A stretch of 64,000 nucleotides of DNA from Porites lobata (lineage: Eukaryota > Cnidaria > Anthozoa > Scleractinia > Poritidae), in contig CALNXK010000164.1 in assembly GCA_942486035.1 (NCBI GenBank), positions 820,001 to 884,000 of the forward strand, written 5' to 3'. The position numbers and the translations under genes were made by a program. The notes under the pieces are model-generated. The model saw only the letters and a list, made by a program, of their open reading frames with translations, was not told the DNA's origin and did not search any database. Every line of letters starts with the position of its first letter. The first letter of the stretch is position 1. Of the stretch, positions 11,808 to 23,944 are shown piece after piece.

Positions 11808-14800
11808 CTGAAATGGGATGTGAATAGATTAATCAGACAGACAGAGACGTATAGTTATTCTTCCTTTAGCTACGTACAATTTGTGACATTATTAGAACTT
11901 GGGTCAATTGAAGGAATAACGCTGCACTCAAAGTCCTTTTCCCTCTCTCTCTCTCTCAATGTTGGCCTCGAAATTGGACAATTCCACCTTGATTCAATTC
12001 TGCAATCTTCTGTCTGTCATCATTCCTTTGAAAGGACACTCACTTTTAGACTGATTCATCGGGCTGGTCAAGCTGCAAGGGGGCTATATTTCATCGTGTT
12101 CAGCCTAAACTCCTACAACCTCCGCCCCTCGACACACCCCATTTTAGTGCATTCATAGTGCGTAAATATCGCATACAGAAGGCGGCGGCGGGGGAGGGGG
12201 GGCTGCTTTCGTCTAAGAAAAACAACATTAATTAAAAATCACTTTGAATTCTTAAAGGAACTGTTCAGTCATGATCAATCCATGCTGAAAGGAGATTAAA
12301 ATTCATTAAAAGAGGAAAAATGTTTCTTGGTTTCCATCTAGCTGCTCATTTTTTAGTTGTCTTCGTTAGAACTCATCACACTTTAATTTTTGCATCTCAA
12401 TGACATAATCATCTGCTTATGGCAATTCCAAAAACTCAGTCTTCACTTCCTTGCACCTGGAAGATGGGGCATTTAACGGACGATCGACGCTGTCGAGTAA
12501 TTTAAACATCACTTTTCAATAAATAACTGTCTTCAAACGTAGCATTTTTTTACCCCGCCCCTTTAATGCAAAACACAAGCGTCCTAGTATCAGAAACAAA
12601 CACGAATTCGACGGATTACCTTGATCTCATTATTAGCCACCATTTTAAATGATGTCACACGTCTCCAGGAAACTGCCATCTCTGATGGTACAGCAGTAAA
12701 CTAACTTATTAGCTAAAGTACTTTCCCCTACCTTGGCAATATTTTCCGTCACCTGTAAATCCTGGTTTGCAGGTGCAGTAATACGATCCACGAGTATTGG
12801 AGCAGTTAGCGTTGATGTCACATACATAAGGGGAAGCACTGCATTCGTCTATGTCTAAGAAAGACAACACTAATTGAAAAATCACTAGTCCACTTTGAAT
12901 TGAAAATGTTTCATAGTTTCCATCTAACTGCTCCTTTTTAGTTCTCTTTGTCAGAACACACTTTTTGCATCTCTCATTATCATCTGCAATGTCTGCAATC
13001 GGCAATCCGCCATGAGCAATTCACAACCCTTCTGTGTGTGAACTCTCTGCCAGATGTTGTTAGATCAAGCCAGATTGCCGCTTTTGCCGATGACACAAAG
13101 GTCTTCAAAGAAATAACATCAACACGCGATGCAGAACAGCTTCAGGAGGACCTATCTGACCTGGTCAAGTGGTCAGATTCTTTTAGCCTAAACTTTAACT
13201 ACAGCAAATGCAAAGCGCAGCGCATAACTAGGAAACTTAAACCCGTCATCTTTGTCTATCATATGGCCGGCTCTCAGCTTGAAGTTGACTCTGCCGAGAA
13301 GGATCCTGGTGTTTACATCACTGATAATCTCCCGTGGAATAAGCAAGTCAATGTGCCAGCAGGCCCCTGGGACATGTACAGAGAAACACCAGACACCAGA
13401 CTCGTCAAAAGCATTCATACGGTTAGACACTCGGCATACCTTACCCTAGTAAGATCCCATCTTGGCTATGCCACGCAAGTCTGGACTCCGCAGTCAATAG
13501 ACCTGATTCGAAAGCTCGAGGGCGTCCAGAGGCGCGCTACAAAGTATACTGGATCTACTATTCATTTGTGACCAAACATATATAGGGACAGGCTAATGTA
13601 ACGTAACGTGTCTATCGGCCGTCTCCGTTGTTGTTTTTAATGATCATAAGAAGTTTTACTGTTTCTTACATATCTTTTAAGCTCTGGTACCACTTTTTTA
13701 ATTGGCTCACCGCTGTTGTCGCACCCCTGCCTATTAAGCATTTATTATTCATTGTTCAGTAATAGGAGAAGCCAATAAAAAAGAATAAAATGAAATAAAA
13801 TAAACCCGCATAACCGAGTCGATAACAAGTTGTATAGACCACATTCTTTCTAACTTATAACGCCAAGTACTAGTGGTAGCATTGCTCTACAAATAGCTGA
13901 TAATTTGCCAGTCTTGACTCTTTCGCATCATCCTACGCTAAGTCCCTTTCCTCGTAATAAAATTGACATTAGAGATTTAAAAGTTTAAACGAACACTATA
14001 CTACCCGTTATCTTGCTCAGTATAATCACCGCCATACCGACCCTCTTATGTTCTTAGAGATTTTTGTGTACTTTTCTTTTTTCTCTCTTTTATATTTCAT
14101 ACTTCATATACTTATCTTTTTTTCTCTTTTACCCTAAATAAAACTGTAATTTAATCATGGGGCATGAAATTTAAGTTTCACAATATCTTGCCCTTCTCCC
14201 GACCATTTATTCCTGTAATCCGTGATACCTGAAATTTTATGAATGGTATCTTCGAATCTGTAATAAAATATAAATGGCCTGTAATATAAATAAATGGAGG
14301 AAATGATAAAATACAAAAAAAAAAAAGTACAAAATGGAAATTCCAAAAACTCAGTCTTCACTAGCTTGCACGTGCAAAGTCAAGGGATCCGATTTCAGTA
14401 GCCTTCTTTGAACACGCTCATAATGGCATCATGGGTAATCAGGGCAAGATGGCGGGAAATTCAAAGATTTGTATTGGAATTCAAAGCCAGCTTATTCTTC
14501 CTGAATTCATATATATTAACGACGTTCTTTTTGAAAAGTGTAACTTATGAGCTGGATCTGCATTACATAATAGTCCAAGATCAGTTTTTAGAAAACCTCA
14601 ACTTTTCCATACATTTTCTGTAATTTTGATACTGTCGAATTACAGAAAATGAAAGGAGAAATCAAGGTTTTCTAGTAACTGATCACGGACTTCTTTGCAG
14701 CCTAGATTTATTGCTTTGAACTCGTAAATAAATTTATTCTCTTCAAGGAGAAAGCATCAAATGTATGAATTCAGGAAAAATTAGCTGGCTTTGAATGCCA

Positions 14801-16764
14801 ATACAAATCTTTGAATTTCTCGCCCTCTTGCCCTGATTACCCATAATGCAACTATGATCGTGAAGCCGTCGATTTAAACATCACTTTCCGTTAAGTAATT
14901 GAATTCAAACGCTGCATTTTAAGTGTAGAAAACACATCAAGCGTCCCGATACCAGAAACAAACACGGATTCGATGGATTACCGCGATCTCATTATTAGCC
15001 GCCATTTCAAATGATGTCACACGTCTCCAGGAAACTGCCATCTCTGATGGTACAGCAGTAAACTAACTTATTAGCTGAAGTATTTTCTCCTACCTTCGCA
15101 ATTTTTTCCGTCGCCTGTAAATCCTGTCTTACAGGTGCAGTAATACGATCCACGAGTATTGGAGCAGTTGGCATTAATGTCACATACAGAAGGAGAAGCA
15201 CTGCACTCGTCAGTGTCTAAGAAGAAAAAATTTATCAAGAAAAAAACACTTTCTTAATGGAAATATTCAGTCCTGTTGAAATTAGCTAAAGTATCTTATA
15301 TTACCTTGGCAAGTTTTTCCATCGCCAGTGTATCCTGCCTTACAAGTGCAGTAATAAGATCCACGAGTATTGGAGCAGTTGGCGTTGACGTCACATACAG
15401 AAGGGGAAACACTGCATTCGTCAATGTCTACACAAACAAACATTATTGAACGGCATTAACCCTTTCTATCTAACATGAGTTTTTGCTCAAAATTTCTTTT
15501 TTCATATTTTTTTGGTGCGTGTTTGCATGACTAGTTTACATCTCCCGCTAAAACTTAGTCAGTGATGAGGCATGATAAAATATCGAAAAACTGAACATCA
15601 AGCTTTTCACTTGCCGATTATCTATAACTCGTCTGACCAAACTCACCGTTGGTCTTCATATTGCAATAAGCCATTACAGATGTACCAGATTTTACAGTGG
15701 AAAACCAGTATTTCCTGCTAATAGCGTGTCCTTCACTCCTCTTTATTTCGTCACAAGTTTCAGCTGGCAGTTCTTTAATCGAACCAAGGGGAACTAAACG
15801 GTCAGAAACAGATCTATGTTAATTCATCAGTATGCTTTTTAACCCTGCATACTTTTTACGTAATGCCGAAGTGGGGAATGGGAGAGAGAGAAGAAGGAAG
15901 TGGCAAGAAGTAGAAGGAAAGGGGAAAATGTTAGTTGGAAAAATATTAAATATATAAACAAACAAAACAAAAAAAACCTGCAAAAGAAAAAGCAAAATAA
16001 GCTCTTTCAACAATCGCACCCAGCGCATCTTACTTTGGCACCAGGTGCGTCCATGCTGTCAATAAAATGTGGCTAATAATATGTAAATAATGCTAAATTA
16101 AGTGATAACTATAATGATACAATTAGTAAACATAGAAATAAAACCTCAGGTTTTATAGAAAATGCTAATTTTGTAAACACGGCTGTCAAAATTCGGTTTC
16201 CATGGTAACGTCATTGTTGACGTACACGCTACGCAAGGACTTAAAAAGTTAAGGACTTAAATTTGTTGCTTAAAAGCTTTTCGATCCCCTGGAACTTCCA
16301 CCTTTGTTTTTATTGACATCTGAGCATCAGTCTTCAATTTACTCCAAAAGACAGATTTGAGCCTAAATGTTCAAGCGCAGTTTAGGCAAAATGTAACTTA
16401 GTCCCCATTATAGGGAGTTCCCCCCTTCCTGGTATGCCGACTCACCTCGCTTTAAATCGCGTGGATAGTAAGATCTTTCCGGGTTTGGAATGAAGTCCTC
16501 CGGCCTGGCTTCTTTTGTCCTGTTGTTAAACTCGCAGGTGAGAAGAGAGATTACCCAGTTAAAACTTTGGCATCGATTGTCTTGGCGACACTTGAATACG
16601 CATGTAAAGGGAAGTTCCGCTAGAAGAGTGTCGTATACGTGTCCCCGTAACATCCAGCCAATGATGGAGCTCTCGGATCTTCCACTTGCAGGACATTTCT
16701 GAGTTACTGCGCTGTAGACCAGGAGAGCCACAACTGTGATACGGAAAACTATTCTTGCCGTCAT
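11421..16764 (-). CDS. Gene 1: secreted PAN-EGF-EGF-EGF-D8C mosaic protein (3' end not found)
   Basis: Six exons on the minus strand join in frame, every visible junction being phase 1. From the N-terminus: signal peptide and PAN/Apple domain, a fibrinogen-type linker module, three calcium-binding EGF modules of 41 residues each, and a D8C domain as in uromodulin and GP2. PAN and EGF modules bind protein or sugar ligands outside the cell, and D8C usually precedes a ZP polymerisation domain. About 407 residues are accounted for. The D8C exon ends in a GT donor, so at least one more exon lies at lower coordinates, beyond or within the transposon stack at 1951-10950. No lesion was seen in any of the six exons. 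The role (surface or mucus adhesion) is inferred from domains only. Confidence 0.75.
12732..12854 (-). CDS. Gene 1 exon 5: calcium-binding EGF module
   Basis: 41 codons, phase 1 at both ends, acceptor TTCTTAG|AC and donor GCCAAG|GTAGGG. It begins DIDEC, the Ca2+-binding EGF start, and has six cysteines (C-x6-C-x5-C-x8-C-x-C-x10-C pattern), with YYCTCKPGFTGDGKYC at the end. It is a near copy of exon 4. Confidence 0.9.
13033..13800 (+). pseudogene. LINE reverse transcriptase C-terminal relic in gene 1 intron
   Basis: The plus strand has VNSLPDVVRSSQIAAFADD followed by TKVFKEI and later LTLVRSHLGYATQVW and LEGVQRRATKY. This is the palm motif C (FADD) and thumb tail of a CR1/jockey-like LINE. 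The 5' part is missing and the section near 13340-13420 is scrambled relative to the family. An AATAAAATGAAATAAAATA tail ends near 13800. It lies antisense to gene 1. Confidence 0.82.
13812..14070 (+). pseudogene. LINE endonuclease-domain end fragment
   Basis: Reading with one frame change near 13858 gives CIDHILSN, then STSGSIALQIADNLPVL and NKIDIRDLK. This is the end of the apurinic endonuclease domain of L2/CR1-type LINEs, where SG..A..I.DHLP is conserved. It is a fragment only, separate from the relic just upstream. Confidence 0.55.
14418..14857. mobile_element. ~440-bp foldback element
   Basis: The arms are imperfect inverted copies along most of their length. They begin with CATGGGTAATCAGGGCAAG-like sequence at 14430 and end with its complement at 14845. 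The centre near 14632 is a TTACAGAAAATG palindrome region. It interrupts the second copy of the duplicated EGF intron, so it inserted after that duplication. Confidence 0.8.
15094..15216 (-). CDS. Gene 1 exon 4: calcium-binding EGF module
   Basis: 41 codons, phase 1 at both ends, acceptor CTTCTTAG|AC and donor GCGAAG|GTAGGA. It begins DTDEC and contains CSNTRGSYYCTC and GFTGDGKNC with all six cysteines. It differs from exon 5 at only a few residues. Confidence 0.9.
15305..15427 (-). CDS. Gene 1 exon 3: calcium-binding EGF module
   Basis: 41 codons, phase 1 at both ends, acceptor GTGTAG|AC and donor GCCAAG|GTAATA. It begins DIDEC and contains CSNTRGSYYCTC and AGYTGDGKTC. The same length and framing as exons 4 and 5 show expansion by exon duplication. 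Confidence 0.9.
15647..15793 (-). CDS. Gene 1 exon 2: fibrinogen-type linker module
   Basis: 49 codons, phase 1 at both ends, acceptor CCGTTTAG|TT and donor CAACG|GTGAGT. The translation holds ELPAETCDEIKRSEG, then YWFSTVKSG and MAYCNMKTNG. This is the short N-terminal part of fibrinogen-like domains (C..I..G...SG.YWI......V.YCDM) that cnidarian PAN proteins often carry between PAN and EGF modules. It has two cysteines and no C-terminal fibrinogen lobe. Confidence 0.78.
16446..16764 (-). CDS. Gene 1 exon 1: signal peptide and PAN/Apple domain
   Basis: The start chosen is the Met at 16764, which gives MTARIVFRITVVALLVYSAV, a good signal peptide with cleavage near residue 22. An in-frame Met at 16818 is possible, but a TATA-like CATAAAAAAGG near 16848-16858 would put the transcription start close to it. 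The mature part has the PAN pattern: C, then LPFTCVFKCRQDNRCQSFNW, then TCEFNNRTKEARPEDF. The donor is AAGCGAG|GTGAGT at phase 1. PAN domains mediate protein or carbohydrate binding. Confidence 0.85.
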
Positions 16765-16829
16765 TTCTGAAACTCCCACTGAAGAATAGAAAAGTATTTT
16801 GTTAAAACGCGCACTCATTTTTTTTCGTG

Positions 16830-17997
16830 TCCTGTCACTTGCAGCCTTTTTTATGTTTTAAGCACGATGGAGTTTTATGATCATAAACAAGCTGTATACA
16901 GCTGTATTGCAAATCTTCCAAGATTATGAGTCAAAGGTTATAGCCAAATCATTGGCTTATAACAGCCGAAACGGGAGCGTAGCTATCTGTACGCACGGTA
17001 CGCACTTGCGTACCTGAAAAAGCCGAGGGTAGAAAAATAATAATAATAATGAGATATAAATTAAAGTGAAGAATGAAAAAAAAAAAAAAGGATAAAATAG
17101 ATAAATCTTAATTATTTCAAAAGCACAGTTCGGCTCAATTCATTTCACAACGGACAGTTTGATTTTTCTTTTTACACCCTAATGTCGGTTTCGAGGAAAG
17201 AGACGTGATTCGTTGGTCGACCGAATCTTCTTTGGTATATATTTAGAGAAACAGCGGGAAAAGCGCAAATAGCAAAGCTGGATGGTTTTAAGCGTAAAAG
17301 CGTGTTGTTTTCACTTCGGCCTCTCTTCGCATTAGAATAAGTAGGGCAAGATAGGGACGTAGGGATCTTCGTCGGTTAAAAGTAATGTGGCAAATGACGG
17401 ATAACTAATCATACATTTGCACATATAAAAGTCTGGAATACCACTGGATTGTTCGCGTAGGCGCTACAGTTACATTACAGGATTCATAAATATTTCGGAT
17501 TCAAGATTCCGGACTAATTTTATTGAAGGTATTCGGATCATTTCGTAAGCGTTCATAGAGTCTTCATACAAAAAGATGCATTCGGATTCCGACTGGCGAT
17601 GCCACGTGGGATATTTGCTTTGGCCAATCAGAGTACTACCCACGTCTTCAGTATGGACTTTGTGCGCTTGTTTCTCAGGCGTCATTTCGCGGGGAAACCA
17701 GTGTAGTTTTCGCAAAACGTCGGCTGTTTTCTCAAGCTGCAAATTAAAAAGTCCTTCATTATAAAGCTTATTTGTGCCGTAGATAAACTTAATCCTTATA
17801 TTTCCTTAGTGATTTAAAAAACCTTAAGAAACACAGATATCAGAGGAGAAGCCTAGTTTTCTATTTAGAACATCGAAAAAATAATTATATTCGCCCCGTC
17901 ATTTGTTTGTACTTGGTATGCATGGTCGGCCTCGGTGGTGTTTGCCACAGAGTGTGGCTGTTAGGCGTAATTTGGGCTGCCACAGTTGTACCTAATG
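16830..17997. other. Upstream of gene 1, nothing coding recognised
   Basis: AT-rich DNA with a short TAA run at 17038-17050 and poly-A at 17078-17089. Overlapping frames near 17470-17764 on both strands show no family resemblance. Confidence 0.5.
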
Positions 17998-18170
17998 GAG
18001 CGTTTTCACTTTACGTCACGGCGGCCATATTGGTGATCCCAAACGATGAAACAGCGGCCATGTTGGTGTACCAAGAAAATCCTTAGGGAGTTGAACTCTT
18101 TTCTTATGCAAGTACTTTCTTTATTTCCAGTAAAATAGCATAGATGCTGGCCACGTGAGTGAAAACGCTC
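17998..18170 (+). mobile_element. 173-bp MITE (copy 1)
   Basis: The ends GAGCGTTTTCAC and GTGAAAACGCTC are inverted. The interior has GTCACGGCGGCCATATTGG. The right flank is TA and the left flank TG, consistent with a decayed TA target. A second copy of the same length lies inverted at 51992-52164. Confidence 0.85.
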
Positions 18171-19609
18171 TATTGGGAAAACAGCACACTGTGATTTTAA
18201 CCAAACGATCTAGTGTGTCATGTATAGACCGATTGCACAATTTAAAGTTTGCCTGCAAGATATAACCTTGTAAATGAAAAAAACCGCATTCCTTTTCTCT
18301 CTCTATAAAAACGCTCCTTTAGAATTCCACTCTATACATAACACAGTACAGTCTACCAAGTTTACCTCTCCGCAGCGCCAGCTCCTGAAGTTTTGTATAT
18401 GCATTGAACTCTTGGACACAAACTTTTGTCGGAAAAGTCAAATTATGAGGCTGATCCTGAAGGTGTCCCTAAAGTGCGAGTTCCAAGCAACATATGAAAC
18501 TTGTAACTGGGTAATGACAACCACGCTTTAATTTTGTTTATAATTAGTGTAATGAGTTTTGTTTTCGATGATTTTTGATGCAAAAAGAAGAACATTCAAA
18601 GAATTTTGGTATTAAGTTTGGTTGAAATTTCTTAAGAGTTGCTTATTTATTTTTAGTATTTTTTAACTGCAAGAAAATGAAATAAACTATATTTATTTAT
18701 TTATTTATTTATCCAACATTTTGTGAATCTATCGACATCAGTGGTTGTACTTCGCGCATGGCTTTAAATAAATGCATACGATTCTCTAGTTTAACGCAAA
18801 ACATCGTTGCAATGTTGGAAAAACTTTGCAGCCATTTGAAACAATGTTAAAACAATATTAATTGCAACTCTGCGTTGCGCTATAACAGTGCTAAAAATTG
18901 TCATCACGACTCATCTCGTTTAACACGGTACCGGATCGGTTGCGTGGGCTTTTCCTCCTGCACCTCTCAAAACTGAGAGTTTTAGGCCATAGATAGAAGT
19001 AGAATGATCGAATGTGACAAAACTTGGCAGGAAAAAAGGTTGATATTAAAATTACAGGTAAATTGGTTTTTATTTCATCCCATGTGACTGCTATTGTGAC
19101 GCCATTAATGACGTCCAAAATTGACATCAGAATAAAAATTCAGAAAAGAAATAGTAAAGACTTTATATTAGTTTCCTGTATAGAATTCTATGATTTCTGG
19201 TGAAAACCTTATCTCAATTAATCAGACAAAAAGGCGTAAAGTTGCAGCTAATTTAAAAAATTCAAATTTTCCTCCAAATGACCATATATGGTCAAAACTT
19301 TAGGGATATTTAAACGCGAAAACAATGAATGTAGTCGCAACAGAGAAAAGACAAAGTTGCATAAAATCAAAATTGTAGTTTTTTTTTTTACTTTATCTGG
19401 TGCTATGACGCGTATTTCGTCACAAATAACGTCATTATGAGGTTACATTTTCAATGTTGTTACTATAAATAATAGACGGCATACTTTCAAGAAACGTCAA
19501 AATGACCTTTACAATGGTAAAAATTTGAAGAAAAATTTTCTCTAATTAAGATGGTCTAATGTCTTACCTCAATTGGAAAACAAACTTCTCCTCTGTGAGC
19601 CAAAATTTG
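18171..19609. other. No recognisable gene
   Basis: Contains an (ATTT)n run at about 18683-18712 and short frames only. A palindrome ACCATATATGGT lies near 19280. Confidence 0.55.
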
Positions 19610-20160
19610 AATTTAGGAGGAAAACCCCTAGCAACCGACCATCGCCGATTTAACATCACCTTGACATGAGATTAATAACCATACAGTTTCATTGCAGATG
19701 AGTTTTATGAGTTCAATCAGCCACGAAGTTAGCTATAGCGTGCAGGGTTTTGCCGGTCACGCGCCGAATTCCTTAGTAAACAATGCCCCTGCATTAAATT
19801 CGATTTTGAAGTCGCTCATCGGGTTTCTAAACTTTGCTACCGATACTGTCAAATGGCACATTTCATTATTAAACAGCACACGGATGCTTATTTGACTAAC
19901 GACAAAATCACCCATTATAAATGGTTGCCGCTAATAGCACACGAAGACAAACCAAATAATCAATTATTTATGTCTATAAATCTTTAATTAGATAGTTCTA
20001 GCTGAGCTCATCATTTTGACAAACCCGAGTTTAATGCTCGATCCTCTAATTCCATTCAGGACATCTATCAAAATAACCAATAATAACACAGGAGTTTTTC
20101 AGTAGCTGGAATTGTAGCGCTCATTTTTAGAACTTTGTTGTATTATCTTTTTGCTCAGAA
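19610..20160 (+). repeat. Duplicated block X, copy 1
   Basis: Shares long stretches with 23130-23590, for example AGCAACCGACCATCGCCG and GTGCAGGGTTTTGCCG, with small deletions in the second copy. No coding signal was seen. Confidence 0.8.
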
Positions 20161-20989
20161 AACGGTGGCTCTTTTAAGGTGCAACTAAATTGTCACTCTT
20201 TTCTGGAAGTAATAAGAACTTTATAAGTCAAGAGGCTTATCCGCGAGAAAAAGTAGTTCATCAGGACGTTCACAGAGGCGCGTTTTGTTTTTTAATTCAA
20301 CGTAAGACTACGCAGATGACTGAGCTCGTAAAAAAAAAACGGGATCATAAGGGCTTACGATAGAGGATGACAGTAGAATTAATTATTAAACTGGTAACGT
20401 TCTAAGCCTTCCGCTCACGTTCTTAGCTTAAGCCCTTTCGTCACGACTTCCTCTCTCACGATCGTCGTTTGTGAGAAAAGAAGATTTAACGAGGAGAGGG
20501 AGGCTAATAATGTTACTTATAGTGGAAAATGAACTGCAGAAAGAAATTAAAAAAAACTTAGATCTGAATGCATATACAATTCGATTAGTCTTGTGAATCC
20601 TTGACATGGATAGCCTGCTTAACTCTTTAAAGTAGTTGCCTTTTCTTTCTTTCAGAGTCTTCTTTATTTATAGCTTTTAAGCAAAAAGAAACTTGGCTTG
20701 CTGAGAGATGCTATAAACACACAGGGGAAAACTACAACGAAATATCCTTACGAACAGCTTAAAAAAAGATTGAAAAATCGACGGGGACAAAACGAATCCT
20801 CACCTGTTTCTGGGAGTCGTGGTGCGGTATTCAGTATCTAGGAACCCTTTTCCCCAAAGAAGTCGATGAGTTCAACGGAGAGTAAGACTTAATAAACCGT
20901 GTTGCGAAAGTGACAATTGGTATAACGAGCCCAATGTAAAATGTTGACATTTAGTTGAATACATTAGTTGTAGAGTATCAAGCTCATAT

Positions 20990-22080
20990 AGCAAAGTATA
21001 TTTATCATCGAAAATTGGCTCCCTCAACACTTTGGCCACCGGCAGTTTGCTCCTAGTCAATTAACTCAGCAGAAGGCAACCTAGCTAGTGTGTTGTTTGT
21101 TGTTGTTGTTGTATTTTCTATTGTTTTTTTTTTTTTGTAAAACAACTTTCCTACTTGCATCAACAAACGACTGCACGCCGAAAATTGATGGTAGAGTGTA
21201 ATGAAATTTTCAAAGGATGCTTGGTGCTATGTGATCAATAGCGATTTCCTCTTACATATCCTAAATTTAAGAAAATCTTCGCCTTTTAACAGAGACAGAA
21301 TAGACCATGTTTCTTTGTTCTGTTACAGGGGAAAATCCTATTTTTAAGATAGGTAGGATAACAAGCTCATTGCTAAAATAGTTGTTTTTTTAAGGATTGT
21401 GTATAGAAAAAAACAGGTGAGGCCATTATCAGTTACTTTGAGATTCGATGGCAGGTTTGCAAAAAGGACCTCAAGTTGCAAAACCTTTTAATGTAATATC
21501 CGTTTTCATTTTCTTTTTTTCTTCAGAAGAGACTGATTGTTGAATGCAAATTAAATTTCTCTAGTGATATTTAAATTTTATAAAAACATTTGCGGAAGCA
21601 CACGGATTGAGAGTTAAAGTCGCGAACTTATGCAAGACGTTTCCCTCTTTTTTATGACAACTAAGTTTCTTTTGTTACGCACATATGCATCGTTTTGTTA
21701 TCGATGATCTTATCTGCCCAAATTTGCTCTTAGCAATCGAAATATGTTGCAAAAATGAAAACCTGAGGAGTTATCTAGGGCAAACCTAGAAAATGCCACA
21801 TTTGCCAACTTATTTTCATCCCGTGTTTTTAAGTACTATATAATATACAAATGTGGCATTTACCAGTTTTGCTCTAAATTTACTCCTCAGTGTTCACATT
21901 TTTGCAACATATTTGCTCTGAGCAAATTTTATTTGTGCAAATACATTTTTTCGTTCAGTGCTAAAACAGCAATTATAGCTCGTTCGAACAACTCTCACAA
22001 TTTGTGAATTACTTTTAATTAATAACTCTTTCTAAAATACGTTGGGTTCCTCACAAAAATGTTGCTGGCGTTTCCTATAG
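20990..22080 (+). repeat. Duplicated block Y, copy 1
   Basis: Matches 23945-25610: ACACTTTGGCCACC, GCCTAGCTAGTGT (as AACCTAGCTAGTGT here) and AACTCTCACAATTT in the same order. Non-coding in both copies. Contains a GTT run near 21100. Confidence 0.8.
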
Positions 22081-22084
22081 AATT

Positions 22085-22610
22085 TTAGTTTTTTAGCACT
22101 GCGTAATTAACTCTAAATCAACAAAGCCTTATTTTGTTAATTATTGTGGACAACTCAACTTTACCGCATCGTCTGTTTCGTTGAAGGACTTACTGGCTTT
22201 TGCACTTTTATTCTTTTTTATCATCTATAAAAACGCCACTCCAGAGTTAATGAAGAAAATAGTGACGCATAAAATGCTCTAATTATGTTCCAATGCCAAA
22301 TGACAAAGCTAATATATATGTATGACCATGTATATCAGCGAGTACAGATAATTGCATTGTGCTGACTAATGGAAGTTCAAGCCTAATTTGACGTAAAATA
22401 CGCATGGCGCCCATTTTGGAGCGGAAACATTTTAAGTTTCTTAGACTTTTAAATGCCTATTGAAGGCAAAGGGGATTTTATAACACATTGATAACATGAA
22501 ACTTCACAGAGAAAGTGAATCGAAAATCTACTTATCACTATAAAGAATTATATCCACAAGGCTTCCGCGCCTTAATCAACCATTATTACGCCATTGCATG
22601 CGGCTTATAA
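22085..22610 (+). repeat. Duplicated block Z, copy 1
   Basis: Matches 23665-23940, for example CTCTAAATCAACAAA and GACAACTCAACTTTACCG. The second copy is shorter, having lost an internal part. The block order differs between copies (X-Y-Z then X-Z-Y). Confidence 0.75.
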
Positions 22611-23129
22611 TATATGGTCCGCGGGGCTCTGCAGTTGCCACAACATTTGCATGTCTTATTAGAACAAGGGCTTAAACCTGGTAGTTAACAATCGTTCATT
22701 ATTATTTTAACAACGTTAAAATGGTTAATGAACACGAAAGAGATCTCTTTGGCCGTGTTGGTGAATACCAAATCCAAAGCTGTGAGATGAAATACAGTTG
22801 ACCCTTTCATTAAGCAGCCACCAGCCCCAGGTGCGGATCTTGGAAAAATGCTGACCAATTTCCCATTAAAACGCTTGTTGCGGGAAGGGGGAGGGGGGGG
22901 GGGGTAATTCAGACAGGAAATGGTCTAAATTTGCCTGTAAAAATGGCGTCCGAGGGGGTCGAATAAAGTGATGCTTGTATCTCTAACACAAGAGCAGTGA
23001 AAAACCTATGTTTATTATATTTGTCCATTACTCCACCTAATCTATCTATGATGTTAGTATGAACTTATTCTGTTGAACCCCTTCCGTTGACATTTTGACA
23101 TTTTGCCCGGTTTTCTCTCAGTGACAACC
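22611..23129. other. Spacer with poly-G, no gene
   Basis: Holds a G-rich run near 22887-22905 and no recognisable reading frame or repeat family. Confidence 0.5.
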
Positions 23130-23590
23130 ACTCTTAAGAGGAAAAGCCCTAGCTAGCAACCGACCATCGCCGGTTTAACATGAAACGGTTGGCTATAGCG
23201 TGCAGGGTTTTGCCGTTCACGCGCCGAAAACAATGCCCCTGCATTAAAGTCGCTCATCGGGTTTATAAACTTTGCTACCGATACTGTCAAATGGCACATT
23301 TAATTAACGGCCCACGGATGGTTATTTGAGTAACGACAAAATAACCCATTATAAATGGTTGCCGCTATAGTATACGAAGACAAACCAAATAATCAATTAT
23401 TTATGTCCATAAATCTTTAATTAGATAGTTCTAGCTGAGCTCATCATTTTGACAAACCCGAGTTAAATGCTCGATCCTCTAATTCCATTCAGGACATCTA
23501 TCAAAATAACCAATAATAACACAGGAGTTTTTGCCAGTAGCTGGAATTGTAGTGCTCATTTTTAGATCTTTGTTTTATTTATGTTTTTGC
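23130..23590 (+). repeat. Duplicated block X, copy 2
   Basis: Second copy of 19610-20160, lacking several short internal segments. Confidence 0.8.
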
Positions 23591-23664
23591 TCAAAAAACC
23601 GTGTTATCTGCATTAAGCGCTCACGGGCACGAAATAAAACATAAAAATGTGGCTCTTCTAAGGT

Positions 23665-23940
23665 GCTTTTAGCAATGCGTAATTGACTCTAAATCAACAA
23701 AACCTTATTTTGTTATTTTTTGTGGACAACTTAACTTTACCGGACAGTCTGTTTCGTTGAAGGACTTACTGGATTTTGCACTTTTATCTTTTTTATCATC
23801 TATAAAAACGCCACAGACTCAATGAAGAAAATGGTGACGCTTAAAATGCTCTAAATTATATTCCAATGCCAAATGACAAAGAATTATATCCACAAGGCTT
23901 CCGCGACTTAATCAACCATAATTACGCCATTGCATGAGTC
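23665..23940 (+). repeat. Duplicated block Z, copy 2
   Basis: Shortened second copy of 22085-22610 joined directly to block X, ending GCCATTGCATGAGTCGC where copy 1 has GCCATTGCATGCGGC. Confidence 0.75.
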
Positions 23941-23944
23941 GCTT

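Larger units (their letters stand above)
12190..15240 (-). repeat. Tandem duplication of an EGF exon with its intron flanks
   Basis: The block 12424-12860 matches 14336-15220, including intron DNA, exon and a shared GATGATGTCACACGTCTCC tract. A further flank copy (12205-12423) matches 12846-13005. The end CTTTCGTCTAAGAAA at 12205 resembles the acceptor side of an EGF exon and may be the stump of a third copy. The right copy has since been split by LINE fragments (13033-14070) and a foldback element (14418-14857). Confidence 0.75.

Noticed and set aside
16408..16445. Extension of the PAN exon past the GT donor
   Set aside because: The donor GAG|GTGAGT is strong and its phase matches the next exon.
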